A stretch of 64,000 nucleotides of DNA from Providencia rettgeri. GTDB taxonomy: Bacteria; Pseudomonadota; Gammaproteobacteria; Enterobacterales; Enterobacteriaceae. The notes below the pieces were generated by a model that was given only the letters and a program-made list of their open reading frames with translations, was not told the DNA's origin and ran no database searches. A program made the translations under genes and the position numbers. Below are positions 26,975 to 35,293 of the stretch, in pieces. Location: positions 1,798,001-1,862,000 of the forward strand of contig NZ_CP096258.1 of NCBI RefSeq assembly GCF_023205015.1. The letters run 5' to 3'. Positions within the stretch are counted from its first letter, which is position 1. Each line of letters opens with the position of its first letter.

Positions 26975-27277
26975 ATATTTGACTATCTTACAAAAAATAA
27001 AGAAGCGATAAGTGTAAAAACATTAGATACGGGAGCTAAAACATATCAAAACCCAGTTAAGATCAGTTCAAAAATCAACGGATATATAAATGATGTGGTT
27101 AATTTTAAAGGGATAGACCAATCAAGACTCACACTATTAAATTCAGATATCAAACTAAGGACTATAGAAATAGCAATCCCAAGTAAAACAACTTCAGCTC
27201 AATGGGTGGAAATTAATAAATCCATAGCTTATTCTATAGAGAATAATATTAATATGAAAATTACAGTAGTAAAATAG
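26975..27277 (+). pseudogene. 5'-truncated CDI-type toxin C-terminus (copy a)
   Basis: Open frame with no usable start (a TGA at 26954 closes it upstream and no ATG/GTG/TTG follows before homology begins). From 26977 about 137 bp match the second toxin copy (27904 onward) with only three differences, then the sequence diverges to a related C-terminus ending NMKITVVK. It keeps the FDY and SVK parts of the proposed nuclease core but lacks the glutamate-bearing PFEDY segment, so it should be inactive. The upstream junction at about 26977 is abrupt. Followed by immunity gene 1. Confidence 0.75.
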
Positions 27278-27286
27278 GGGAGAGAG

Positions 27287-27793
27287 ATGGAAAACTATGA
27301 CTCTGGAAATAATATATCCATTCGAGTAAATGATTTTTTTTATTTTATTATGGTTTTGTCAGGGTATCATTTATTTGTAGTAGATGATACGGTTCCTATA
27401 GTATCACTTAATAAAAAAGTCACAAATAGTGAGCTAGGTAAATTATCTAAAGTTGCTCTAAAAAAATGTAGAGTTATAGATCCTCATGTAGATAGCTTTT
27501 TTTTTAATAGAGATCGCCTTGCAGAGTGTGAAAAAAAATGGCTCAGTGAAAACTTATCTTCTCTTGGTTTCAAAAATAAAAAAAATTTTTATCAATCAAT
27601 GATGTTATGCAATATTAGAGAGAAAAATGGTTTTTTAACATTAAGGCCAACACTCCATAAAAAACTAGAAACATGGACGGGGGATGGGTTTACTGAGGAT
27701 GACTATATTGTTTTGCCGGATAGTGTTTCTGATGAAGAACTCGGTGAAGCCATAAAGGAAGTACTTTCTCGTTGCCGAAGTGTGGTCAAGTAA
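27287..27793 (+). CDS. CdiI-like immunity protein 1, 168 aa
   Basis: Resembles the CDI immunity family formerly called DUF1436: an N-terminal strand region (NISIRVNDFFYFIMVLSGYH), a motif with ELGKLSKVALKKCRVIDP, and a closing ELGEAIKEVLSRCRS helix. Such proteins bind and neutralise the cognate CdiA C-terminal toxin in the cytoplasm. A strong GGGGAGAGAG ribosome-binding site precedes the ATG, so it is likely expressed independently. Its last 22 bases overlap, in another frame, the open frame of toxin copy b. Its C-terminal third is nearly identical to immunity gene 3, unlike its N-terminal part. Confidence 0.8.
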   Translation: MENYDSGNNISIRVNDFFYFIMVLSGYHLFVVDDTVPIVSLNKKVTNSELGKLSKVALKKCRVIDPHVDSFFFNRDRLAECEKKWLSENLSSLGFKNKKNFYQSMMLCNIREKNGFLTLRPTLHKKLETWTGDGFTEDDYIVLPDSVSDEELGEAIKEVLSRCRSVVK

Positions 27794-28206
27794 AATGTCT
27801 AGGCTGTAGTGAAGGTGTTGGCAAGCAAGGCTATCCATTTGAAGATTATATTGGTAAATCTAGAAAACTAGCGGATAGTGAAAGGTTACCTGCGGGGACG
27901 GAAACATTTGACTATTTTACAAAAAATAAAGAAGCGATAAGTGTAAAAACATTAGATACGGGAGCTAAAACATATCAAAACCCAGTTAAGATCAGTTCAA
28001 AAATCAACGGATATATAAATGATGTGGTTAATTTCAAAGGAATAAACAGCATTAAATTTAAGCTTGAAAAGTCAAGTGTAAAAAATAAAACGATAGAGTT
28101 AGCTATACCGTGTAAAACTACTCCAGCGCAATGGATTGGAATTAATAAATCAATAATTTACGCTAATGATAAAAACATAAAACTTAATATAACGGTTGTT
28201 AAGTAA
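27772..28206 (+). CDS. Orphan CDI-type toxin C-terminal domain (copy b), 144 codons
   Basis: Open from a TTG at 27772 inside the immunity gene 1 terminus; there is no ribosome-binding site and no signal, so this looks like a silent toxin module rather than a complete gene. The sequence resembles nuclease C-termini of CdiA/hemagglutinin-type toxins: KQGYPFEDYIGK, then TFDYF, then AISVKTLDT. Glu24, Asp47 and Lys59 (of SVK) could form a PD-(D/E)XK-like metal site; this is an inference. The conserved C-terminus is KTTPAQWIGINKSI and LNITVVK. Ends 10 bp before immunity gene 2. Confidence 0.65.
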   Translation: MPKCGQVKCLGCSEGVGKQGYPFEDYIGKSRKLADSERLPAGTETFDYFTKNKEAISVKTLDTGAKTYQNPVKISSKINGYINDVVNFKGINSIKFKLEKSSVKNKTIELAIPCKTTPAQWIGINKSIIYANDKNIKLNITVVK

Positions 28207-28216
28207 GGAACAATAT

Positions 28217-28723
28217 ATGCTTGATTATGATTCTGGGGATAATGTATCAATCCGAGTTAACGAACGATTTTATTTTATATTTGTTCTTTCGGGATATCAT
28301 TTTTTTGTTAGAGATAATGAGACGCCCGTTTATTGTTTGGAAAAAGATACTACTGAAGAAAAGTTAGGTGAAATGTTAAAGTTAGCATTAAGTCAGTGTC
28401 GAATTATAGATCCGTATGAAAATTCTTATTTTTTTGATAGAAAGAGGATTGATGAAGACTATAAAGAGTGGGTTGGTGATGTGTTAATTAAATGTAAGTT
28501 TAAAAGTATAAAATCACTTTTTTTAAATATGATGTCATGCAGTATTAAACGAATTAATGGTAACATTATATTGCAACCTAGTTTGCATAAAAAACTAAAA
28601 GATTGGACGAGAGATGGATATAGTGATGATGATGATATTATTTTACCGGATACAGTAACAAACGCAGAATTAGGTAAAGCCATAAAGGAAGTGCTTTCTC
28701 GTTGCCGAAGTATGGTCAAGTAA
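28217..28723 (+). CDS. CdiI-like immunity protein 2, 168 aa
   Basis: Same family and exactly the same length as immunity protein 1. From the ATG at 28217 (AAGGA upstream; a longer frame to 28196 runs into the toxin b end) it reads MLDYDSGDNVSIRVNERFYF, parallel to MENYDSGNNISIRVNDFFYF of protein 1. It differs most in the C-terminal third (KDWTRDGYSDDDDIILPDTV), as expected if each immunity protein fits its own toxin. Its end overlaps the frame of toxin copy c as in the previous unit. Confidence 0.8.
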   Translation: MLDYDSGDNVSIRVNERFYFIFVLSGYHFFVRDNETPVYCLEKDTTEEKLGEMLKLALSQCRIIDPYENSYFFDRKRIDEDYKEWVGDVLIKCKFKSIKSLFLNMMSCSIKRINGNIILQPSLHKKLKDWTRDGYSDDDDIILPDTVTNAELGKAIKEVLSRCRSMVK

Positions 28724-29142
28724 AATGTCTAGGCTGTAGTGAAGGCGTTTACAAGCAAGGCTATCCATTTGAAGATTATATTGGTGTACATAGAAATTTT
28801 AAGAAAGCAGAAAGAATGCCATATGGGTTTGAAACTTTCGATTATTTTTCAAAGGGAGAAGCTGTAAGTGTGAAAACCTTAAATACCAGTGCAAAGACAT
28901 ACCAAAAGCAGAATGAAATAAATCGAGTACTTAACAGTTACATTAATAAAGTAAATGATTTTAAAGGTGCTAGTAAGTCCGGCGTTGAATTGAAAAGCTC
29001 AGATATAAAAACTAAAACAATAGAGCTAGGAGTTCAAGATAAAACAACAGCATCACAATGGCTGGAAATCAATCAGTCAATAATATATGCAGCAGAAAAG
29101 GATATAAGTCTTAGAGTAATAATTGTAAAGCAAGGAGGATAG
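28702..29142 (+). CDS. Orphan CDI-type toxin C-terminal domain (copy c), 146 codons
   Basis: Open from a TTG at 28702, again without a ribosome-binding site. The first 25 codons are nearly identical to copy b (PK.GQVKCLGCSEGV.KQGYPFEDYIG), after which the two diverge while keeping Glu24, Asp47 and Lys58 (of SVKTL), the proposed PD-(D/E)XK-like core. The C-terminus SLRVIIVKQGG abuts immunity gene 3, whose ribosome-binding site AAGGAGG is formed by the last toxin codons. Probably a different allele of the same nuclease family. Confidence 0.65.
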   Translation: MPKYGQVKCLGCSEGVYKQGYPFEDYIGVHRNFKKAERMPYGFETFDYFSKGEAVSVKTLNTSAKTYQKQNEINRVLNSYINKVNDFKGASKSGVELKSSDIKTKTIELGVQDKTTASQWLEINQSIIYAAEKDISLRVIIVKQGG

Positions 29143-29649
29143 ATGAGTAATTCTTCTACTAAAGAGTCTTGGGTAAGCATTTACTTTAATGAGGAGTATT
29201 ATTTTATACATACCATTTCGCGTTATAATCTCCGTGTTTTGGACTATAAAATGCCTATTTATCATCTTTCGAAAGAGGTTGATACGCGGGAGTTAGGTAA
29301 AACAATATTTTTAGCGCTGGATAATAGTAGAATAATTGATATAAATACGCCCGAGGATATTTTTAGTCGTGATGGTGTATCTTTGGCCTATCAAAAATGG
29401 ATTGATGATGGGAAAAAAATATGCAAGTCGAAAAACCGTAAAAGTTTTTTATTAAAAATGATGTTATGCCACATTTGTCGAGAGGGTGATCATATAATAA
29501 TTACGCCAACACTCCATAAAAAACTAGAAACATGGACGGGGAATGGGTTTACTGAGGATGACTATATTGTTTTGCCGGATAGTGTTTCTGATGAAGAACT
29601 CGGTGAAGCGATAAAGGAAGCTATATCTCGTTGCCGAAGTGTTATTTGA
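29143..29649 (+). CDS. CdiI-like immunity protein 3, 168 aa
   Basis: Third member of the series, again 168 residues. The N-terminal two-thirds are clearly distinct from proteins 1 and 2 (SWVSIYFNEEYYFIHTISRY), but the last 45 residues are almost the same as protein 1 (TLHKKLETWTG.GFTEDDY). AAGGAGG at 5-6 bp spacing is the best ribosome-binding site of the array. It starts immediately after the toxin c stop. The array ends with it; the following DNA is very AT-rich and gene-free. Confidence 0.8.
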   Translation: MSNSSTKESWVSIYFNEEYYFIHTISRYNLRVLDYKMPIYHLSKEVDTRELGKTIFLALDNSRIIDINTPEDIFSRDGVSLAYQKWIDDGKKICKSKNRKSFLLKMMLCHICREGDHIIITPTLHKKLETWTGNGFTEDDYIVLPDSVSDEELGEAIKEAISRCRSVI

Positions 29650-29888
29650 ATTTTATATTATTAGATAGTTAATAATATTTTTAATGTGGTATATAAGTAG
29701 TATTAATAAAATTAACTTTACTGGTTTTATTCTGTTAAAATAAAATGTATTCGGTTTAATTTAATTTTTATTTATTTGTAAATTATTTAAGTAAATTTAT
29801 AATTTAAATTATTAGTAAATTGTATTATATTCTTTGACTAATTTGATAAAGCTAATAATTAAACAATATTTTAATGAACACGAACAAC
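29650..29888. other. Very AT-rich gene-free interval after the CDI array
   Basis: About 240 bp composed largely of A and T with no coding frame, repeat or operator I can support. It separates the array from the convergent eda-kdgK operon. Confidence 0.5.
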
Positions 29889-29915
29889 AAAAAAACCCTT
29901 ACCATCCAGTAAGGG
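29889..29915 (-). terminator. eda-kdgK terminator
   Basis: On the minus strand, stem CCCTTAC / GTAAGGG with a 6-nt loop, followed by seven T residues, 30 bp beyond the eda stop. Confidence 0.92.
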
Positions 29916-29947
29916 CGCAATAACAACAACGAGATTTTTATTATTAA

Positions 29948-30565
29948 TTAAATAGCCGCTGCTTCGGCAATGAGTTTGCCGAGCTCTTGCCAGTTTTCAC
30001 TGTCAATAAGGTCATTCGGCACCATCCATGAACCGCCGCACACTAATACAGAAGGTAATGCGGTGTATTCTTTAATGTTTTTCACACCGATCCCGCCAGT
30101 TGGCATAAATTTAACCGGGTAAACGGCGCTGAGTGCTTTGAGCATGGCAACTCCGCCAGAGGCTTCGGCTGGGAAGAATTTCAATGTGGTGAGGTTAAAT
30201 TCAAGGGCTTGCTCCACTAAGCTTGGGTTATTCACCCCAGGAATGATAATTACGTTCTTTTGTTGGCAATAAGCCACAATTTTCGGGTTAAAGCCTGGGC
30301 TGACGATAAAATCCACACCCGCTTCAATGGCTTGGTCAACTTGCGCAGTGGTTAATACCGTACCTGCGGCAATCAGTAATTCAGGGTAGGCCGCGCGCAT
30401 ATTTTTAATCGCTTGTAGCGCTGCAGGGGTGCGGAAGGTGACCTCTGCACATGGCAGGCCATTTTCCACTAAGGCTTTTGCCAATGGGGCACCATGTTCT
30501 GCATTATTAATGGTGATCACAGGAACAACATTGAGTTTCTTAATTCTTTCAACTAATTGATTCAT
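29948..30565 (-). CDS. eda: KDPG/KHG aldolase Eda
   Basis: Splits 2-keto-3-deoxy-6-phosphogluconate to pyruvate and glyceraldehyde-3-phosphate, the last step of the Entner-Doudoroff and hexuronate/pectin pathways. A 205-residue TIM-barrel class I aldolase with the active-site glutamate in CAEVTFRTPAA (near residue 40) and the Schiff-base lysine in TTLKFFPAEASGG (near 128). It lies 12 bp after kdgK and uses its product, forming a two-gene catabolic operon. Confidence 0.96.
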   Translation of the reverse strand: MNQLVERIKKLNVVPVITINNAEHGAPLAKALVENGLPCAEVTFRTPAALQAIKNMRAAYPELLIAAGTVLTTAQVDQAIEAGVDFIVSPGFNPKIVAYCQQKNVIIIPGVNNPSLVEQALEFNLTTLKFFPAEASGGVAMLKALSAVYPVKFMPTGGIGVKNIKEYTALPSVLVCGGSWMVPNDLIDSENWQELGKLIAEAAAI

Positions 30566-30577
30566 GGTTAAAGCCTC

Positions 30578-31537
30578 TTAACATTTTACTAAAGCAGTGG
30601 TTGGCATGGCCTCGGATGGAATAATCGCTCCCCGGTGTTGGATGACGGTTCCAGCCAGTAAATGACCTGATTTTGCCGCTTCGCATGGGTTGCCACCTAA
30701 AATACGGCAAGCAAGGTAGCCGGCACTAAAGGAATCCCCTGCGGCAGTGGTATCAACAACATGGCTTATTTTATTCGCAGGGACTTCAATACGTTCGTTA
30801 TCAATAACGACGAAGCAAGCCTTAGCACCGCGCTTGATCACGATTTCATTCACGCCATATTGTTGGGTACGTGCAATTGCATCATTTTCATGAATGTCGC
30901 CATAAAGTAACTGTTCGTCATCAAAGGTCAAAAAAGCGATGTCGGTTAAAGTGAGAATTTGCTGATAAGCCTGTTGAGCGGCTTGTTTGGAAGACCAAAG
31001 TGCGGGGCGATAGTTATTATCGAAGACAATTTTGGCACCATGCTGTTTAGCTTGCTGCAACATTTCAAATAACAACTGGCGTGAAGCGTCAGGCAAAATG
31101 GCTAAGCTGATGCCACTTAAATAGATAAATTGTTGTGAATTAAGTACTTGCTGTGTGTGGGCTTTGCTATTGCTATCAAGACAGACGGCATCAAGCCAAA
31201 ATTTTGCCGCGGCATTATCTCGCCAATAGAAAAAGCGACGTTCGCCATCAGCGGAGGTTTCGATTAAATACATCCCAGGCAAATGTTTATCCGAAATAAA
31301 GACTTCGTCAGTATTGATGCCTTCTTGTTGCCAACTGCTTAGCATTTGCTGGCTGAATGGGTCCTTTCCTAAACCGGTGATGTAACGGGTTGTCACGCCA
31401 TGGTCTTTGGTCAAACGAGACAGGTATAGTGCGGTATTGAGTGTATCTCCACCAAAGGTTTGCTTATATAGCTCCCCTGACTTTTGCAATTCAACCATGC
31501 ATTCGCCAATAACGGCAACTTGCGGATGTGTATTCAT
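30578..31537 (-). CDS. kdgK: 2-keto-3-deoxygluconate kinase KdgK
   Basis: PfkB/ribokinase-family kinase that makes KDPG for Eda. 319 aa from the ATG at 31537 (AGGTGG upstream; an in-frame GTG exists at 31546). Conserved landmarks: the N-terminal GECMVEL, the GGDTLNTALYLSRL substrate motif near residue 30, and the C-terminal PfkB signature DTTAAGDSFSAGYLA with the catalytic aspartate near 263. Divergent from kdgR, with a candidate KdgR box between. Confidence 0.95.
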   Translation of the reverse strand: MNTHPQVAVIGECMVELQKSGELYKQTFGGDTLNTALYLSRLTKDHGVTTRYITGLGKDPFSQQMLSSWQQEGINTDEVFISDKHLPGMYLIETSADGERRFFYWRDNAAAKFWLDAVCLDSNSKAHTQQVLNSQQFIYLSGISLAILPDASRQLLFEMLQQAKQHGAKIVFDNNYRPALWSSKQAAQQAYQQILTLTDIAFLTFDDEQLLYGDIHENDAIARTQQYGVNEIVIKRGAKACFVVIDNERIEVPANKISHVVDTTAAGDSFSAGYLACRILGGNPCEAAKSGHLLAGTVIQHRGAIIPSEAMPTTALVKC

Positions 31538-31624
31538 TTTCACCACCTGCGTGATTACGACTTAATAAACTATTGCGGACTTAATGATGCTATTAAAACC
31601 CATTTCAAATAGAACTTCAATAAA

Positions 31625-31643
31625 AATGAAACGCTGTTTTAAA
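31625..31643. promoter_or_regulatory. Candidate KdgR operator
   Basis: AATGAAA, 6 bp, TTT followed by A-rich sequence, resembling the KdgR box (AATGAAAC..TTTCATT) used in pectin and ketodeoxygluconate genes. Only the left half matches well. It lies about 90 bp upstream of kdgK in the divergent kdgK/kdgR gap. Confidence 0.5.
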
Positions 31644-31740
31644 AATATTAAATCGCCGTTCTTGTTTTTATCATGATAGCCACTTATGCTATCCGCTAGG
31701 GTGTAATGTCGATATCAATTTATAGGATGATGGAAAAGTA

Positions 31741-32523
31741 ATGGATAAAACGACTCAAACGGATGCCGTTTCAGCGGTAGTTAAGGTATTCAGCATTCTT
31801 AGTGCCCTTGGTGAGCAAAAAGAGATCGGCGTGTCTGAGCTTTCGCAGCGCTTATTAATGTCAAAAGCCACCACATTTCGTTTTCTGCAAACGATGAAAC
31901 AGTTAGGTTATGTGGATCAAGAAGGTGAAGCGGATAAATATTCCCTAACATTGAAATTATTCGAGTTGGGAGCGAAGTCCCTTGAGTATGTGGATTTAAT
32001 TGAAATTGCAGATACAGAAATGCGCCGTATTGGCCAATTGACCCATGAAGCCGTACATTTAGGGGCTTTAGATGAAGATGCTATTATTTATATCCATAAA
32101 ATCGACTCGAGTTATAATTTACGCATGTATTCACGGGTTGGGCGTCGTAACCCATTGTATTGCACCGCAATCGGTAAGATTTTACTCGCTTGGCAAGATG
32201 AAGGATCCATTCGTTTAGCATTGAAAAACGAAACTTTTAGCCAAAAAACGGCAACAACGATTTTAACGTTAGAAGACCTGCTGGTGGAATTAGCCACCGT
32301 TCGTGAATGCCATTATGCGCAAGACCGAGAAGAGCAAGAACTAGGCCTGCGCTGTATTGCTGTGCCAGTATATGACCGGTTAGGTCATGTGGTTGCAGGG
32401 TTATCTATTTCGTTCCCAACCATTCGTTTTGATGAGCAGCGTATTGATGAATACGTCCAATTACTGAAAACAGCGGGGCGCAATATTTCAGAGAAAATGG
32501 GTTATCACCAATATCCATTATAG
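31741..32523 (+). CDS. kdgR: IclR-family repressor KdgR
   Basis: Repressor of ketodeoxygluconate and pectin-degradation genes, induced by KDG. 260 aa with an N-terminal winged HTH (about 15-75; IGVSELSQRLLMSKATTFRFL) and a C-terminal ligand domain containing HLGALDEDAIIYIHKIDS and GLRCIAVPV. It matches E. coli KdgR over its length, including NLRMYSRVGRRNPLYCTAIG. Divergent from its likely targets kdgK-eda. Confidence 0.95.
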   Translation: MDKTTQTDAVSAVVKVFSILSALGEQKEIGVSELSQRLLMSKATTFRFLQTMKQLGYVDQEGEADKYSLTLKLFELGAKSLEYVDLIEIADTEMRRIGQLTHEAVHLGALDEDAIIYIHKIDSSYNLRMYSRVGRRNPLYCTAIGKILLAWQDEGSIRLALKNETFSQKTATTILTLEDLLVELATVRECHYAQDREEQELGLRCIAVPVYDRLGHVVAGLSISFPTIRFDEQRIDEYVQLLKTAGRNISEKMGYHQYPL

Positions 32524-32697
32524 GGGGATATAACAGAATTAAGCCATTTTCAATAATGTATCAATCAATTGATTTAATAACCCAGGTAAATTATTTATTT
32601 GAATATTAAGGTTTTATAAATTTCACCTATTATTATTCAACACCATGTGTTGCTGCTGACATATAATATTTGCTTATGGACACAGCAGGAAATAGAT

Positions 32698-33057
32698 ATG
32701 TTTAAAAAGGTTATTGTTGTTATTTTTCTTTGTTTCACTTCTTATGGCTTTGCCAACGATTTTACATTTAAAGAAAAGTCACCCGCTGATCGCGAGTTTA
32801 ATCAAGACTACCAAGGAATTAAAAAATTACAGACACAACAAAAGTTTGTCTTTGATCCCAAAAAGAAACTTCCACAAGAAGAACAAAGTTATCAAGCTTT
32901 GTTAGAACAGCGAAATGCAGATGAAAATGCGTTTTCAAAACATTTTAATGTGTGTGATGTTAACCCGACGGGAGCGGGGTGCCCTCATTCAATGGCTTGG
33001 ATGAATGACCGCCAGAAAATGAAGAAAATGCTAGAGCAAGCGGGCCGCCCTTATTGA
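32698..33057 (+). CDS. Small secreted protein, 119 aa, unknown function
   Basis: From the ATG at 32698 (AGGAA upstream) the product begins with a signal peptide, MFKKVIVVIFLCFTSYGFA, with likely cleavage after Ala19. The mature part is charged, Lys/Gln/Glu-rich and contains two cysteines (CDVNPTGAGC, near 85-94) that may form a disulphide in the periplasm. A longer frame begins at 32647 but lacks a signal at its N-terminus. Family not recognised. A 13-bp hairpin follows. Confidence 0.65.
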   Translation: MFKKVIVVIFLCFTSYGFANDFTFKEKSPADREFNQDYQGIKKLQTQQKFVFDPKKKLPQEEQSYQALLEQRNADENAFSKHFNVCDVNPTGAGCPHSMAWMNDRQKMKKMLEQAGRPY

Positions 33058-33075
33058 TAAGTTGTTCATTTGTTG

Positions 33076-33104
33076 ACTCTAAGGGAGCATCGCTCCCTTA
33101 GAGT
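33076..33104. terminator. Strong hairpin between convergent genes
   Basis: Perfect 13-bp stem ACTCTAAGGGAGC / GCTCCCTTAGAGT with loop ATC, 6 bp before the betT stop. No T tract, but the position suggests a bidirectional 3' end structure. Confidence 0.75.
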
Positions 33105-33109
33105 TCAAG

Positions 33110-35152
33110 CTAGACAGATTCAGGGAATGTTAAGGTTGCCCCGGGGGCTTCACGGCTTAAATGAATGAAATTCATATGTTTTTCATATTGGTCTAGAATA
33201 TCGCTAATCACTTGTTCTTTGGTGTAATCCATTAAATCATTCCCTTGTGAGCCTTCCCATAAGAAGGTTTCTAAGCGGTAATAATGGGATTTCCCTGAAC
33301 GTGCGCGATAGGTAAAACCGGGAACTGAATAGCGCTGTGGCCACACTTGGTAAATAAAGCTTTGTTCTTCGCCTAGGTCGACCGTTAATTCTAAATGGTC
33401 TAATCGCTCATCAGCAATGGGTGGCAAGGTGTTAAATTCCACTTTTGCTCCCCTTAAACTGAGCTCTTTTGCCACTTCTTGCATGGCAGGAATGCAGACC
33501 AAATCAAGCATCCGCTGGGTATAAGTCGTTCCCGGGAAATTCATCACTCGTCCCAAACGCTGTTTCCAATTGAGTGTTCCGTTGCCATATAGTGGTGCAG
33601 GGGCATTGGTATTTAGCGAACTAACGCGTCTAAAGTCCTCAACTTTTAATGACTTATATAGCCCAGCCATAATAAAGAAGATAACAAAACTAAAGGGCAA
33701 GCCCATGATCACCGTCGTATTTTGTAACGCAGCGACGCCATCCGTCATTAACATCCCTAAGGTAAGTAAGCCAATTGCGACAGACCAGAAAATTCGCAAC
33801 CAATTAGGGGCGTCATTGTTAATATCACTGAGTTTTGAGGTGAAATTGCCTAATACTAATGAACCGGAGTCAGCAGAGGTGACATAGAACAACAGCCCAG
33901 TAATGGTTGCAACAGAAGCGGTTAGGCCAAAGCCGGGGTAAAGTTCAAGCAGTGAATAGAAGCCTTTTTCGGGGGCGTCGAGGACGGTTTTTGCAAGTTC
34001 ACTATTGCCGTGAATGATTTCATATAATGCACTATTACCAAAAATAGATAGCCATAATAGTGTGAAAACAAATGGAATAATTAATGTGCCAATCACAAAC
34101 TGTCGGATCGTTCGTCCGCGCGAAATACGAGCAAGGAATAACCCAACAAATGGTGACCATGCTACCCACCATGCCCAGAAAAACAGCGTCCAGCTATTCA
34201 TCCAATCCGTTGGGCGGTCAAAGGCAAAGCTGTTGAGGGTCATACCCATAAAGCGGTTAATATAGTCCCCCACATTCAGCACTAAGGCATTGAGTAGGAA
34301 CTCAGTATCGCCGACAAATAAGATAAATAAAATCAAACCAAATGCTAAAAGCACATTGAGCTCGGATAACACCCTAATACCTTTATTTACCCCAGATGTG
34401 GCGGAAATTACAGCCATAATCACCGATAGCAGGATCAACCCACTTTGCACGGGGAGCCCTTGAGGTAAGTCGAATAAGACTTTGAGACCATAATTCAGCT
34501 GAACAACCCCAATCCCCAATGTTGTTGCGATACCGAAAATCGTCCCTAATACCGCAGCAATATCCACAGTATGGCCAATTGGGCCGTCAATCCGCTTGCC
34601 AAATATTGGATAAAGTGCGGAGCGAATGGTCAGCGGCAAGTTATAACGATAACTGAAATAACCCAGTGCAATTCCCATTAAGGCATACATAGACCAGCCC
34701 GTTAGGCCATAGTGGAACAGAGTCCACACCATCGCCTGACGAGCTGCTTCTAAGGTTTCGCCTTCGCCCGTTGGCGGCAGCATATATTGGGTGACCGGTT
34801 CAGCGACGGAGAAAAACATTAAATCGATACCAATTCCTGCGGCAAATAGCATCGCAGACCAACTGAGCACGCTAAATTCAGGTTTAGATTGCTCTGGGCC
34901 GAGTTTGATATTACCAAAGCGTGAGGTTGCAACGAAAATGACAAAAACAATATAAAGCGTTGCTGCTAACAGATAATACCAACCAAAGGTTTTAGATACC
35001 CAGCCAAGGGCGGCAACGATCCACTGATTTGCTGTTTCGGTCATCAAGATGGTGAAAAAAGAAAACGCCAGAATAAGACCGGCGGAAGTAAAAAAAACCA
35101 CAGAGTTCAGTTTATCCTTCTGCTTATTTTTTGGACTGTTTTGAGTTGTCAT
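33110..35152 (-). CDS. betT: High-affinity choline transporter BetT (BCCT family)
   Basis: Proton-driven choline importer that feeds BetA and BetB. 680 aa from the ATG at 35152; an in-frame GTG at 35164 would add four residues. Twelve hydrophobic helices, the BCCT signature FFWAWWVAWSPFVGLFLARISRG in the middle (about 325-350, here quoted in part: WAWWVAWSPFVG), and the long hydrophilic C-terminal tail (about 510-680) that sets osmotic activation in E. coli BetT. Closely similar to E. coli throughout. Divergent from betIBA. Confidence 0.97.
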   Translation of the reverse strand: MTTQNSPKNKQKDKLNSVVFFTSAGLILAFSFFTILMTETANQWIVAALGWVSKTFGWYYLLAATLYIVFVIFVATSRFGNIKLGPEQSKPEFSVLSWSAMLFAAGIGIDLMFFSVAEPVTQYMLPPTGEGETLEAARQAMVWTLFHYGLTGWSMYALMGIALGYFSYRYNLPLTIRSALYPIFGKRIDGPIGHTVDIAAVLGTIFGIATTLGIGVVQLNYGLKVLFDLPQGLPVQSGLILLSVIMAVISATSGVNKGIRVLSELNVLLAFGLILFILFVGDTEFLLNALVLNVGDYINRFMGMTLNSFAFDRPTDWMNSWTLFFWAWWVAWSPFVGLFLARISRGRTIRQFVIGTLIIPFVFTLLWLSIFGNSALYEIIHGNSELAKTVLDAPEKGFYSLLELYPGFGLTASVATITGLLFYVTSADSGSLVLGNFTSKLSDINNDAPNWLRIFWSVAIGLLTLGMLMTDGVAALQNTTVIMGLPFSFVIFFIMAGLYKSLKVEDFRRVSSLNTNAPAPLYGNGTLNWKQRLGRVMNFPGTTYTQRMLDLVCIPAMQEVAKELSLRGAKVEFNTLPPIADERLDHLELTVDLGEEQSFIYQVWPQRYSVPGFTYRARSGKSHYYRLETFLWEGSQGNDLMDYTKEQVISDILDQYEKHMNFIHLSREAPGATLTFPESV

Positions 35153-35293
35153 TGGACATTCCACATTTTTATTTATTTAACAGGTTAAAATTACTTTCTA
35201 AGCTAATTTATTGATTTATCAGCAAAGATTTGGTTTTTGTTATCTTCTCTCTTATGTTAATTGTGAATGGATTGTTGTAAACAATAGTTAATA

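Larger units (their letters stand above)
26977..29640 (+). repeat. Tandem array of toxin-immunity units, period about 930 bp
   Basis: Equivalent landmarks recur at offsets of 929-930 bp: the toxin ACAAAAAATAAAG segment at 26990 and 27919, and the immunity/toxin junction CGTTGCCGAAGT at about 27769 and 28699, with the same string ending the array near 29630. The array holds a partial and two full toxin segments and three immunity genes. Divergence varies greatly along each unit, suggesting duplication followed by recombination or gene conversion. Confidence 0.85.
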
